DNA of 64,000 nucleotides from Micromonospora yangpuensis (GTDB lineage Bacteria > Actinomycetota > Actinomycetes > Mycobacteriales > Micromonosporaceae), in NCBI RefSeq assembly GCF_900091615.1, contig NZ_FMIA01000002.1, positions 2,976,001 to 3,040,000 on the forward strand, in the 5' to 3' direction. Position numbers and translations under genes: made by a program. Under the pieces are notes generated by a model that ran no database searches, was not told the origin of the DNA, and saw only the letters and a list, made by a program, of their open reading frames with translations. This document shows, one piece after another, positions 1 to 7,989 of the stretch. How positions within the stretch are numbered: position 1 is the stretch's first letter; each line of letters opens with the position of its first letter.

Positions 1-236
1 AGTTCGTCCTGGATGATTCGCCAGCAACAGAGCTGGAGGTGGTAGGTGCGCAGCTCCGTCGACGGGTCCCAGGTGTCCGGAGCCGGATCGGAGAGCACGG
101 ACGGCCAGCCCTGCGCGACACTGACGGCATCGATTCGTTCGGCGAAGTCCGCCGCTATGCGTCGGCCCGGTGAATAGTGCGCGAAGGGAGTCGAGAAATA
201 GGATCCGGCACCGGGAAACATAAAGGCGGTAACCAT
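1..236 (-). CDS. Acyltransferase (FabD/AT-like), N-terminal part only
   Basis: The gene reads leftwards out of the window, so only about 78 codons are visible. Residues 7-12 read FPGAGS, which resembles the FPGQGS signature at the very start of malonyl/acyl-CoA:ACP acyltransferases and polyketide-synthase AT domains. The later stretch LRTYHLQLCCW fits the helix region that precedes the GHSxG catalytic motif, which lies outside the window. The family's Gln in FPGQG, an oxyanion-hole residue, is Ala here. The ATG was chosen because a GGAG Shine-Dalgarno lies about 10 nt upstream. It could be a free-standing trans-acting AT or the first domain of a larger protein; the visible part cannot decide. 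Confidence 0.7.
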   Translation of the reverse strand, partial: MVTAFMFPGAGSYFSTPFAHYSPGRRIAADFAERIDAVSVAQGWPSVLSDPAPDTWDPSTELRTYHLQLCCWRIIQDE

Positions 237-405
237 GGATCTGCGGCTCCAATCCGACCGGAGTCGCGGCTGCCTGTCTGCCGCACAGGAAATCGGCTGC
301 GGAGGGTGACAAAAGTGGACTACGGCTTGGCTGTGTCAGGGGCGCGACGTTTGCCCAAGGTATCCCAAGGTTACAGCCTCGGCAAGGTGCTATTTCCACA
401 GTTCT

Positions 406-419
406 GTTAGGAACCTAAT
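406..419. promoter_or_regulatory. Inverted repeat GTTAGGAACCTAAT, putative operator
   Basis: The two halves GTTAGG and CCTAAT are complementary except for one base and are separated by AA. It lies in the AT-richest part of an intergenic region between divergent genes. Dyads of the GTTAGG..CCTAAC type occur upstream of regulated actinobacterial genes, so an operator is a reasonable inference, but the cognate regulator is unknown. Confidence 0.4.
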
Positions 420-713
420 CAGTCATCGACTCATTGGGCACGGTTCGACACCCGGCGCTTACTGTCAGTCGCCATGGTCGATAGTGGCCGCTTGGGGTGA
501 GGAGCCGCAATTACTCCCTTGTGGTCGGTCGGTGGCGTCGGGCAGATGTTCTGCTTCGCCGGAATGCTGATCGGCCACGCCGGCGGCCAACCGTGGTCGA
601 TCCCGCCCGGCACCCCTTGCGGAGCACCCGCCCGCCGGGGCCGGGACGGTTCTGCGGCCCATCAGGGGTCAGCTGCTGGTATGTCGGTGGCCGGGCTCGG
701 CACCCGGCGCGGT

Positions 714-719
714 TATCCT
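714..719 (+). promoter_or_regulatory. -10 element TATCCT of a leaderless promoter
   Basis: The hexamer fits the actinobacterial -10 pattern TANNNT and lies exactly 6 nt before the ATG of the reductase gene. No Shine-Dalgarno is present in that gap, so the transcript is probably leaderless. The same spacing is seen at other genes in this window. Confidence 0.5.
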
Positions 720-725
720 GACGGA

Positions 726-1274
<549 letters not shown>

Positions 1275-1313
1275 CCGTCGGGTCCGGGCGGTCGGTCGGG
1301 TGGTGGGCCGAGG

Positions 1314-1324
1314 CTTGCATCGAT
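1314..1324 (-). promoter_or_regulatory. CTTGCATCGAT motif, shared with the next promoter
   Basis: Read on the minus strand this is ATCGATGCAAG. The identical 11-mer appears on the plus strand at 2880-2890, ahead of the SMP-30-like gene. Both look like half-degenerate versions of a palindrome CTTGCATCGATGCAAG, as expected for a LacI-type operator. It lies about 220 bp before the CBM2/Cip1-like gene. Confidence 0.4.
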
Positions 1325-1333
1325 AGTTGTCGG

Positions 1334-1345
1334 TCAATAGATTGA
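1334..1345. promoter_or_regulatory. TCAATAGATTGA inverted repeat
   Basis: This is a 5-bp dyad (TCAAT/ATTGA) with a 2-nt centre in the AT-rich promoter-proximal part of the region before the Cip1-like gene. It is a plausible second regulator or promoter site; the function is inferred from position only. Confidence 0.3.
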
Positions 1346-1543
1346 TGGTGGGCGCCGCCGGGGTCCGGGTGACCGGGCCGTCGGCGGCTGGCAGGTCACC
1401 CCGGGCCGGGGCACGTCGGTGACACGTACCGACCAGTCGTTGTGGCGCACCGCCGCGCCGCACCCCGGGCGGGTCGTCGCGCCGCTTCGGCCAGGACGCG
1501 CGCCGCCGCAGCCCCACCCGACCGATCGCAGAAGGACCCTCCC

Positions 1544-2791
1544 ATGACGATGCTTCGTGCTCGCCCCACCCCGCTGCTGGCGGTGGTTGTCGCCCTGACC
1601 GCCACCGTGTCCGCCACCGGCGCGGCCCTGCTCACCAGTCCCGCCGCGGCCGCGGCGGGCTGCCGGGTCGACTACACGCCCAACCAGTGGCCCGGCGGGT
1701 TCACCGCCGCCGTCCGGGTGTCTCCCGGCACCACCGCCGTGTCCAGTTGGACCGTCACCTGGACCTACGCCGGGGACGAGCGCGTCACGAACGGCTGGAA
1801 CGCCACCGTCAGCCAGACCGGTGCCACGGTGACCGCCCGCAGCCTGTCCTACAACGGCAGCATTCCGGCTGGCGGCTCCACCGAGTTCGGCGTGCAGGGC
1901 ACCTTCGGTGCCAGCGGCGGCGCGCCGACCGGGTTCAGCGTGAACGGCGTGGCGTGCGACGGCACCGGCCCCACCCCGACCACCCCACCACCGGTCACGA
2001 CCCCGCCGACCACGCCACCCCCGTCGACTACCGCCCCGCCCACCACGCCGCCGCCGACGACCCCGCCACCCACCACGCCTCCACCCACGACGCCTCCGCC
2101 GGCCGGGTGTGCCGGTGCGGTGCTCTGTGACGGCTTCGAGAACCAGGCCGGTGCGACGCCGTCGGGCGACTGGGCCGTGGTGAGCCCGGACTGCTCCGGC
2201 ACCGGCACGGCCACCATCGACCCGACCACCGCGCACAGCGGCAGCCGGTCGGTGCGGATCAACGGCACGGCCGGGTACTGCAACCACGTGTTCGTCAGGT
2301 CCACCAGGAACCTCAGCGGCCTGGGTAGTGTCCGGTACGGCCGGATCTGGGTACGCCACACCACCGCCCAGCCCACCGAGCACACCACGATGGTGGCGAT
2401 GGCCGACGCCGCCGACGGCAACCGGGACCTGCGGCTGGGTGGCCAGAACGGTGCCCTGCAGTGGAACCGTGCCTCCGACGACGCGACCCTGCCCGAGCAG
2501 AGTCCGGCCGGGGTGGCGCAGAGCCTGCCGCTGCCCACCAACCGGTGGGTCTGTGTGGAGTTCATGGTCGACGGCTCGGCCGGTCAGCTGCGTACCTGGG
2601 TGGACGGCACCGCCGTCGCCGGGCTGGCCGCGGACGGCACGCCGACGCACGACATCGACGGTCAGTGGTACAACCGGACCTGGCGACCGCAGCTCACCGA
2701 CCTGAAGCTGGGCTGGGAGAGCTACGGCGGCGGGGCCGACACCCTCTGGTACGACGACGTGGCGCTCGGCTCCACCCGGATCGGCTGCTGA
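1544..2791 (+). CDS. Secreted CBM2 plus Cip1-like domain protein
   Basis: A 415-aa secreted protein. It has a Sec-type signal peptide (about residues 1-38, ending in an Ala-rich cleavage region), a family-2 carbohydrate-binding module (about 39-140, with the expected Trp residues and WNATVSQTG, SYNGSIPAG and FGVQGTF stretches), a Thr/Pro linker (about 143-188) and a C-terminal concanavalin-like domain. That last domain resembles Cip1, a cellulose-induced protein related to glucuronan lyases. It ends in DDVALGSTRIGC and is clearly paralogous to the protein encoded at 43026-43802. It probably binds cellulose or another plant polysaccharide outside the cell; the catalytic activity is not certain. 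The ATG follows a GAAGGA ribosome-binding site. Confidence 0.85.
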   Translation: MTMLRARPTPLLAVVVALTATVSATGAALLTSPAAAAAGCRVDYTPNQWPGGFTAAVRVSPGTTAVSSWTVTWTYAGDERVTNGWNATVSQTGATVTARSLSYNGSIPAGGSTEFGVQGTFGASGGAPTGFSVNGVACDGTGPTPTTPPPVTTPPTTPPPSTTAPPTTPPPTTPPPTTPPPTTPPPAGCAGAVLCDGFENQAGATPSGDWAVVSPDCSGTGTATIDPTTAHSGSRSVRINGTAGYCNHVFVRSTRNLSGLGSVRYGRIWVRHTTAQPTEHTTMVAMADAADGNRDLRLGGQNGALQWNRASDDATLPEQSPAGVAQSLPLPTNRWVCVEFMVDGSAGQLRTWVDGTAVAGLAADGTPTHDIDGQWYNRTWRPQLTDLKLGWESYGGGADTLWYDDVALGSTRIGC

Positions 2792-2879
2792 GCCGTCCCG
2801 CCCCCGGGCCGCCCTGGGCGTGAGCCGCGCCCGACACCCGTGCGGTTCGGCGGCTCCTCGCATATGCTGCCCGTGTCTA

Positions 2880-2890
2880 ATCGATGCAAG
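2880..2890 (+). promoter_or_regulatory. ATCGATGCAAG motif, second copy
   Basis: This is an exact inverted copy of the motif at 1314-1324. It lies 67 bp before the start of the SMP-30-like gene, in an AT-rich island within GC-rich DNA. A shared regulator of the two secreted-protein genes is inferred. Confidence 0.4.
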
Positions 2891-2957
2891 TGAATGTGTG
2901 GTCGGGTGGTGCCGGTGCTCGTCGCCGGCGCGGCCCCACCGCCGATCGGAGCCCGCG

Positions 2958-4013
2958 ATGGTCCTGCGCCCCGCTGCCGCCGCGCTGGCCAGCCTCTGCC
3001 TGGCCCTACCCGCCGCCGTCCCGGCCGATGCCGCCGTCGCAGCACCCCGAGCGGTCGGTGCCGACGCGTACGTCCCGGCCGCCGACCTCCCACCCGGTGC
3101 CCCGCCCGGGGTCTGTGAGCCCGGCACCGGGTACGGGCCGCCGTTGCCGACGTCGGCGATGTCGGCCACCCGGATCCGCGGCGGGTTCTCCTTCCTCGAA
3201 GGGCCGGTCTGGCTGGCCGACCGGGGTCAGCTGCTCTTCTCCGACATGGGCGCGGCCACCGGGCCGGAGAACGTCCAGCCCTCGACGATCCGCCGGTTCA
3301 CCCCGCCGTCGACCTTCGACACGTTCCTCGCCGGTGCGGGCAGCAACGGGCTCGCGCTCAGCCCCGACGCGCAGAGCCTGGTCGCCGCCACGCACGACCG
3401 GCGCAGCGTCTCGTCGTACCGGATCGCCGACCTGACCCGCGGCGTGGTCGCCGCCACCTACCAGGGCCGGGCGTTCAACTCGCCGAACGACGTGGCGGTG
3501 CGCGCCGACGGCGTCGTCTACTTCACCGACCCCACCTTCCAGCGTGGCGCGCGCGGCGACCAGATGAACGGGCGGACCGGGGTCTTCCGCGTCTCCGGCG
3601 GCCAGGTGGCGCTGGTCGACGACACCCTGCGCCAGCCCAACGGCATTGCGCTCTCCCCGGACGGCAGCACGCTCTACGTGGGCGCCTACGGCGAGAACCG
3701 GATCTACCGGTACGCCGTGCGACCCGACGGCAGCACCGGTGACCGCAGCGTGTTCGTCACCTACGTCGGCGGCCCGGACGGCGCCACCGTCGACTGCGCC
3801 GGGAACGTGTACTGGGCCTCGGGCACCGACGGACTGGTCCACGTCTACGCGCCGACGGGCAACCAGCTCGGCACGGTCCGCTCCGGCTCGACGGGCACCA
3901 CCAACGTGGCGTTCGGCGGGGCCGACCGGCGGACCCTCTACGTCACCTCGGGGCCGCGCAACGACTCCGGGCTGTACCAGGTACGCCTCGACGTGCCCGG
4001 CTACCCGTACTGA
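2958..4013 (+). CDS. Secreted SMP-30/gluconolactonase-like beta-propeller protein
   Basis: A 351-aa protein with a signal peptide (about residues 1-27) followed by an SMP-30/gluconolaconase/LRE-type six-bladed propeller. Recognisable family features are SFLEGPVW near the N-terminus, the metal-ligand-like SNGLALSPDA, the FNSPNDVAVRADG segment (a typical Asn-Asp metal site), and QPNGIALSPDGSTLYVG. Such enzymes hydrolyse sugar lactones using a divalent metal. It lies just ahead of a secreted PQQ sugar dehydrogenase, whose product is a sugar lactone, so the two could act in sequence outside the cell. The ATG follows GGAG at good spacing, and the upstream extension of the frame has no signal-peptide character. 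Confidence 0.85.
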   Translation: MVLRPAAAALASLCLALPAAVPADAAVAAPRAVGADAYVPAADLPPGAPPGVCEPGTGYGPPLPTSAMSATRIRGGFSFLEGPVWLADRGQLLFSDMGAATGPENVQPSTIRRFTPPSTFDTFLAGAGSNGLALSPDAQSLVAATHDRRSVSSYRIADLTRGVVAATYQGRAFNSPNDVAVRADGVVYFTDPTFQRGARGDQMNGRTGVFRVSGGQVALVDDTLRQPNGIALSPDGSTLYVGAYGENRIYRYAVRPDGSTGDRSVFVTYVGGPDGATVDCAGNVYWASGTDGLVHVYAPTGNQLGTVRSGSTGTTNVAFGGADRRTLYVTSGPRNDSGLYQVRLDVPGYPY

Positions 4014-4044
4014 CCAGCAGGCCCGACCCGAAGGGACGTCCCGC

Positions 4045-5808
4045 GTGCCCACCAACCCCCGTCACCGTGGTTCCCTGGCCACCCTCGCCCTGTTGACCGG
4101 TGTCTGCACCGTGCTGGCCAGCGCGCCCACCGCAGCGGCCGGCCCCGCGGCCACCGCCGGCGTCCCCGGCGCCTCGGTCACCGGCGGCGTCCCCGGCGCC
4201 TCGGTCACCGGCGGCGTCCCCGGCGCCTCGGCCGCCGACACGCGGCCGCCCACCCCACCGACCAACCTGCGCAGCACCCGGCTCACCTGCCAGTCCGTCA
4301 CGCTTGCCTGGTCGGCGTCCCGGGACGACGTCGGCGTCACGGCCTACGACATCTACCACGACGGTCAGCTGGTCACCTCGGTCGCCGGCGGCACGCTGAC
4401 CGCCACCCTCACCGTCGCGCAGGGCGTCACCTGGGGCTGGTACGTCAACGCCCGGGACGCCGCCGGCAACGTGTCGCAGGCCAGCGCCACGCTCACCGTG
4501 ACGCCGCCGTTCTGCCAGTCCGACACCCAGCGGCCCAGCACGCCCACCAACCTCGCCGCCACCGCCAACGGCACCGACGTCCGGCTGACCTGGTCGGCGT
4601 CCACCGACAACGTGGCGGTCACCCGGTACGACATCCTGCGCGACGGCCGTACGGTCGGCTCGGTCACCGGCACCGCCGGCAGCCCGCCGGTGACCTCGTT
4701 CACCGACACCGGGCTGACCGTCGACACCACCTTCCGCTACACCGTCACCGCCCGCGACGCGCAGGGCAACGCCTCGCCGGCCAGCGCCGCGGTCAGCGTA
4801 CGCACCGGGTCGGCCTGCACCAGCGCGGTCTGCGTCACGACGGTGGTCACCACCGAGCGGGACCTGCCGTGGGGTCTGGTGCAACTGCCCGACGGCACCG
4901 TCCTGTACGGGCGACGCGACCTGTTCGACATCGTGGCCATGCGGCCCGACGGCACCGGCAAGACCAGCGTCGGCACGGTGCCCGGCGTCGCCGGCACCAA
5001 CGGCGAGGGCGGCGTCCTCGGGCTGGCCGTGGCACCGACCTTCAACACCGACCGGTGGCTGTACGTCTACCACACCACCAGCACCGACAACCGGATCGTG
5101 CGGATGAGGTACACCGACACCCTGCAGACCTCCAGCGCGCAGGTGCTGGTCAGCGGCATCCCGCGCAACAAGTACCACAACGGTGGGCGGCTGCGCTTCG
5201 GCCCGGACGGGATGCTCTACGCCGCCACCGGTGACGGGCAGACCCCGGACCGCGCCCAGGACGTCACCGACCTCGCCGGCAAGGTGTTGCGGATCCGCCC
5301 CGACGGCGGCGTACCGGCCGACAACCCGTTCGGCAACCCGGTGTGGAGCTACGGCCACCGCAACCCGCAGGGGCTGGCCTTCGACTCCCGGGGCCGGCTC
5401 TTCGCCCAGGAGTTCGGCAACAACGCCATGGACGAGACCAACATCATCGTCCGGGGCGGCAACTACGGGTGGCCGGCCTGCGAGGGCACGGTGGGCGACT
5501 GCGCCAACCCGAACTTCACCGCCCCGGTACGCACGTACCCGGTCGCCGACGCCTCGTGCAGCGGCATCGCCATCGTCCGTGACGCGCTCTACCTCGCCTG
5601 CCTGCGGGGCAACCGGATGTACCGGTTCCAGATCAGCGGCGACATGCTCACCGGTGGGCAGCAGTTTTTCGTCGGCACGTACAGCCGGCTGCGTACCGTC
5701 GAGCCGACCCTCGACGGGAACCTGTGGTTGACCACCAGCACCGGCGGCGACAAGGACAGCGTGCCGAACAACAGCAACGAGCGCATCCTCAAGGTGACCC
5801 TCGGCTGA
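4045..5808 (+). CDS. Secreted FN3 plus PQQ-dependent sugar dehydrogenase
   Basis: A 587-aa secreted protein starting with GTG after AAGGGA. It has a signal peptide (about 1-35), a short GVPGASVTG repeat (39-62), two fibronectin type III domains (about 66-150 and 156-248, each with the AxWTASxDNVGVxxYDI-type core) and a C-terminal soluble glucose/sorbosone dehydrogenase propeller (about 258-587). The propeller shows HNGGRLRFGPDG, the YAATGDG loop and GHRNPQGLAF, which are hallmarks of the PQQ-dependent GDH-B family. It should oxidise a sugar to its lactone with PQQ and calcium outside the cell. It follows the SMP-30-like gene by 31 nt and probably forms an operon with it. No cellulose-binding module is present; the FN3 domains likely act as spacers. 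Confidence 0.88.
   Translation: MPTNPRHRGSLATLALLTGVCTVLASAPTAAAGPAATAGVPGASVTGGVPGASVTGGVPGASAADTRPPTPPTNLRSTRLTCQSVTLAWSASRDDVGVTAYDIYHDGQLVTSVAGGTLTATLTVAQGVTWGWYVNARDAAGNVSQASATLTVTPPFCQSDTQRPSTPTNLAATANGTDVRLTWSASTDNVAVTRYDILRDGRTVGSVTGTAGSPPVTSFTDTGLTVDTTFRYTVTARDAQGNASPASAAVSVRTGSACTSAVCVTTVVTTERDLPWGLVQLPDGTVLYGRRDLFDIVAMRPDGTGKTSVGTVPGVAGTNGEGGVLGLAVAPTFNTDRWLYVYHTTSTDNRIVRMRYTDTLQTSSAQVLVSGIPRNKYHNGGRLRFGPDGMLYAATGDGQTPDRAQDVTDLAGKVLRIRPDGGVPADNPFGNPVWSYGHRNPQGLAFDSRGRLFAQEFGNNAMDETNIIVRGGNYGWPACEGTVGDCANPNFTAPVRTYPVADASCSGIAIVRDALYLACLRGNRMYRFQISGDMLTGGQQFFVGTYSRLRTVEPTLDGNLWLTTSTGGDKDSVPNNSNERILKVTLG
4159..4239 (+). repeat. 27-bp tandem repeat, about 2.7 copies, inside a CDS
   Basis: The unit encodes GVPGASVTG. 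Two copies are identical at the DNA level and a third diverges after six codons. It lies between the signal peptide and the first FN3 domain. Its near-identity suggests recent slippage, so copy number may vary between strains. Confidence 0.8.
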
Positions 5809-5826
5809 GCCTGCGGCACCGGCTCA
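5806..5826. terminator. Short bidirectional hairpin between convergent genes
   Basis: TGAGCC and GGCTCA are perfectly complementary around a 9-nt loop. Each arm includes the stop codon of one of the two converging genes. The stem is short, so it is a weak terminator candidate. Confidence 0.4.
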
Positions 5827-6699
5827 GGTGTTGTCGAGCACGAAGGCCCGGATGAGTTCGGCGCACTCGGTCGGGTGGGTCTCCAGCAGCAGGTGTCCGC
5901 CGTCGTAGAGGTGGGCGTCCAGGCGTTCGAGGGCGCGGTGGTAGGCGAGGACCTCGGCGATGTCGAAGTAGGCGTCGTGCCGTCCCCACAGCAGGAGTGC
6001 CGGTGGTTGGTGGCGCCGGTGGTAGGCGGCGATCTCGTCGAACCGGGCGACGTGGCTGGCGTAGTCGGTGAAGAGCGCGAACTGCGCCTCGACGTTGCCG
6101 GGGCGGCTCATCCGCGCCCAGTCGAGGTGCCACGACTCGGGCGCCTGCAGCGCGCGCAGGCGTGCCGGCAGCCCGGCGAGGTACTGGTCCCGGGTGCCGG
6201 CGAAGGTCAACCAGTCAGGCAGTCTGGCGCGGGTGGCGTCGGTCGGGTCGGCCCAGTACGCGCGGGCGCTGTCCCACTGCGGGCCGAGACCCGCCGGGTG
6301 CGCGTTGCCGTTCTGGACGACCAGGCCCCGCACCCGGGCCGGGGCGCGGGTGGCCAGGTGGTACCCCACCGGTGCGCCGAAGTCGTGCAGGTAGACGAAG
6401 AAGCGTTCGACCCCGAGCTGGCCGAGCACACTCTCGATCGTCCGGGCGAGGTTGGCGAAGGTGTAGTCGTAGTCCTCGACGGTGGGCGATGACGACATCC
6501 CGAAACCGGGCAGGTCGGGTGCGACCACGTGGGCGACCTCGGCGAGCGCCGGCATGATCTGGCGGAAGGTGTGCGAGGAACTCGGGAAGCCGTGCAGCAG
6601 CAGCACCGTCGGCTGGTCGGGGTGCCCGGCCTCCCGGACGAACACCGCCAGGCCGTCGACGGTCACCTGTCGGTGGCGGACCTTCTGGACGGTCTGCAT
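5824..6699 (-). CDS. Alpha/beta hydrolase, epoxide-hydrolase/haloalkane-dehalogenase type
   Basis: A 291-aa cytoplasmic alpha/beta hydrolase. It shows the oxyanion motif HGFPSS (36-41), DLPGFGMSS, and a nucleophile elbow LHDFGAPVG with Asp106 in the nucleophile position. Asp instead of Ser points to epoxide hydrolases or haloalkane dehalogenases rather than esterases. The acid is probably in WGRHDAYFD and the base is the His of DGGHLLLETHP. The ATG was chosen for the strong GGAGGAG Shine-Dalgarno just upstream. It is divergent from the O-methyltransferase gene, sharing a short promoter region. The substrate is not predictable. Confidence 0.88.
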   Translation of the reverse strand: MQTVQKVRHRQVTVDGLAVFVREAGHPDQPTVLLLHGFPSSSHTFRQIMPALAEVAHVVAPDLPGFGMSSSPTVEDYDYTFANLARTIESVLGQLGVERFFVYLHDFGAPVGYHLATRAPARVRGLVVQNGNAHPAGLGPQWDSARAYWADPTDATRARLPDWLTFAGTRDQYLAGLPARLRALQAPESWHLDWARMSRPGNVEAQFALFTDYASHVARFDEIAAYHRRHQPPALLLWGRHDAYFDIAEVLAYHRALERLDAHLYDGGHLLLETHPTECAELIRAFVLDNT

Positions 6700-6823
6700 C
6701 GTCTCCTCCCTCCCGGGCCCGGCGGCCCGCTCATCGCACCTGTCAACCCATCCTCCTAGGACGGCGTACGGGAGGTGGCAGGATCGACCCGTGTCTGTAT
6801 CCAACGACGAAGGAGCCGCCGCG

Positions 6824-7843
6824 GTGACCGTCACCCTCTCGCCCCGGGCGCTGATGAGCCTGCTCGTCAACGGGCCCAAGGCCATGGACGTGTTGCGCAC
6901 GGCGCTCGACCTGGGCCTGCTCGACGCGCTGGAGCCGGGGCCGGTACGCCTCGACGCGCTCGCCGCCCGGTTCGGGCTGCTGCCGCTGCGGTTGTACAAG
7001 TTCCTCGACTGCCTGGAGAGCCTCGGCTTCCTGGTCCGCGACGAGCCCGGCGACGACATCGGCACGACCAGCTACCGCGCCGTGCCGGGACTACGCGACG
7101 CGGTCCACGCGGTGGTCGGTCCGGGCGCCACCGAGCGGGACCGGGACGGCTATCCGTGGCGGCGGTTGCACGGCCGGCTGGCCGAGAGCCTGCGCGGGGA
7201 GGTCAGCATCGACGACGGGTTCGCCTGGCCGCCGAAGACGGCCGCGCAGACCGCGGAGTTCGAGAGCAGCATGGCCCTTGGCCTGGGCCCGGCCATCGAG
7301 ACGGTACGCCGACACACCGACCGGCTCTGGTCGGGCCGGCGTCGGCTGCTGGACGTCGGTGGCGGTGACGGGACGCTCGCCGCCGACATCCTCGACTGCG
7401 CCCCGGCGCTGCGGGCCGACGTGTACAACCTGCCGGCGGTGGCCCCGCTGGTGGAGGCCACCCGGGTCGGTCGGGGCCATCGGGACCGGATGGGTTTCGT
7501 CGGCGGCGACTTCTTCGCCGAGCCGCTGCCGCGCGGGTACGACGCGATGTCGTTCGTCCGGGTGCTGCACGACTGGCCCAACCCGGTGGCCCGGCAACTG
7601 GTGGAGCAGGCGTACGCGGCGCTGGAGCCGGGTGGGCTGCTGCTGGTCTGTGAGGAGTTCCGCACGCCGGACCGGCTGGCCATGCAGTTCTTCTGGAGCT
7701 ACTTCCTGATCGGGGTGGACAGCGCCGTCAGCCGGCTCCGCGAGGTGGACTTCTACACCTCCCTGCTCGCGGAGGTAGGCTTCGAGCGGGTGGCGGTGCT
7801 TCCCGGCACCTGGGAGCTGGTCACCGCGTACAAGCCGGGCTAG
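6824..7843 (+). CDS. SAM-dependent O-methyltransferase (COMT/DmpM-like)
   Basis: A 339-aa enzyme of the Methyltransf_2 family. It has an N-terminal winged-helix dimerisation domain (about 5-95), then a Rossmann SAM-binding domain with LDVGGGDGTLA (176-186), the second acidic loop near GGDFF (228-232) and the catalytic VLHDWPNP with His249. Such enzymes methylate hydroxyl groups of natural products. The chosen GTG has GGAG at 8-nt spacing. A second GTG at 6791 is possible, 6 nt after a CAGGAT -10-like hexamer, and would add 11 residues. The neighbours are not obviously a biosynthetic cluster, so the substrate is unknown. Confidence 0.85.
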   Translation: MTVTLSPRALMSLLVNGPKAMDVLRTALDLGLLDALEPGPVRLDALAARFGLLPLRLYKFLDCLESLGFLVRDEPGDDIGTTSYRAVPGLRDAVHAVVGPGATERDRDGYPWRRLHGRLAESLRGEVSIDDGFAWPPKTAAQTAEFESSMALGLGPAIETVRRHTDRLWSGRRRLLDVGGGDGTLAADILDCAPALRADVYNLPAVAPLVEATRVGRGHRDRMGFVGGDFFAEPLPRGYDAMSFVRVLHDWPNPVARQLVEQAYAALEPGGLLLVCEEFRTPDRLAMQFFWSYFLIGVDSAVSRLREVDFYTSLLAEVGFERVAVLPGTWELVTAYKPG

Positions 7844-7922
7844 CGGGAGCGCGAAGGTCCGGAAACCCGATTCGGTCGAGGTCGGTAGACGGGGCGGGAT
7901 GTCGGAGTGATCGGGGGTAGAC

Positions 7923-7980
7923 GCGACGGCGTGGGGCTGCGACCGACCGTCTCCGGCCGGCCGCTGCCCCACGCCGTCGC
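7923..7980. terminator. Strong hairpin between convergent genes
   Basis: A perfect 15-bp inverted repeat, GCGACGGCGTGGGGC and its complement, encloses a 28-nt loop. It lies between the ends of the converging methyltransferase and hydrolase-CBM2 genes and can serve both. There is no T-tract, as is usual in actinobacteria. Confidence 0.75.
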
Positions 7981-7989
7981 TGCCAGGCC

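Larger units (their letters stand above)
237..725. other. Intergenic stretch between divergent genes
   Basis: No convincing gene is seen here. The short open frames in this stretch lack family resemblance and good ribosome-binding sites. It must hold the promoter of the leftward acyltransferase gene. It also contains a GTTAGGAACCTAAT dyad (listed separately) and, at its right end, a -10 element for the reductase gene. Confidence 0.6.

Noticed and set aside
4159..4239. 27-bp repeats as a possible regulatory iteron array
   Set aside because: They are in frame inside the PQQ dehydrogenase gene and encode a spacer peptide.
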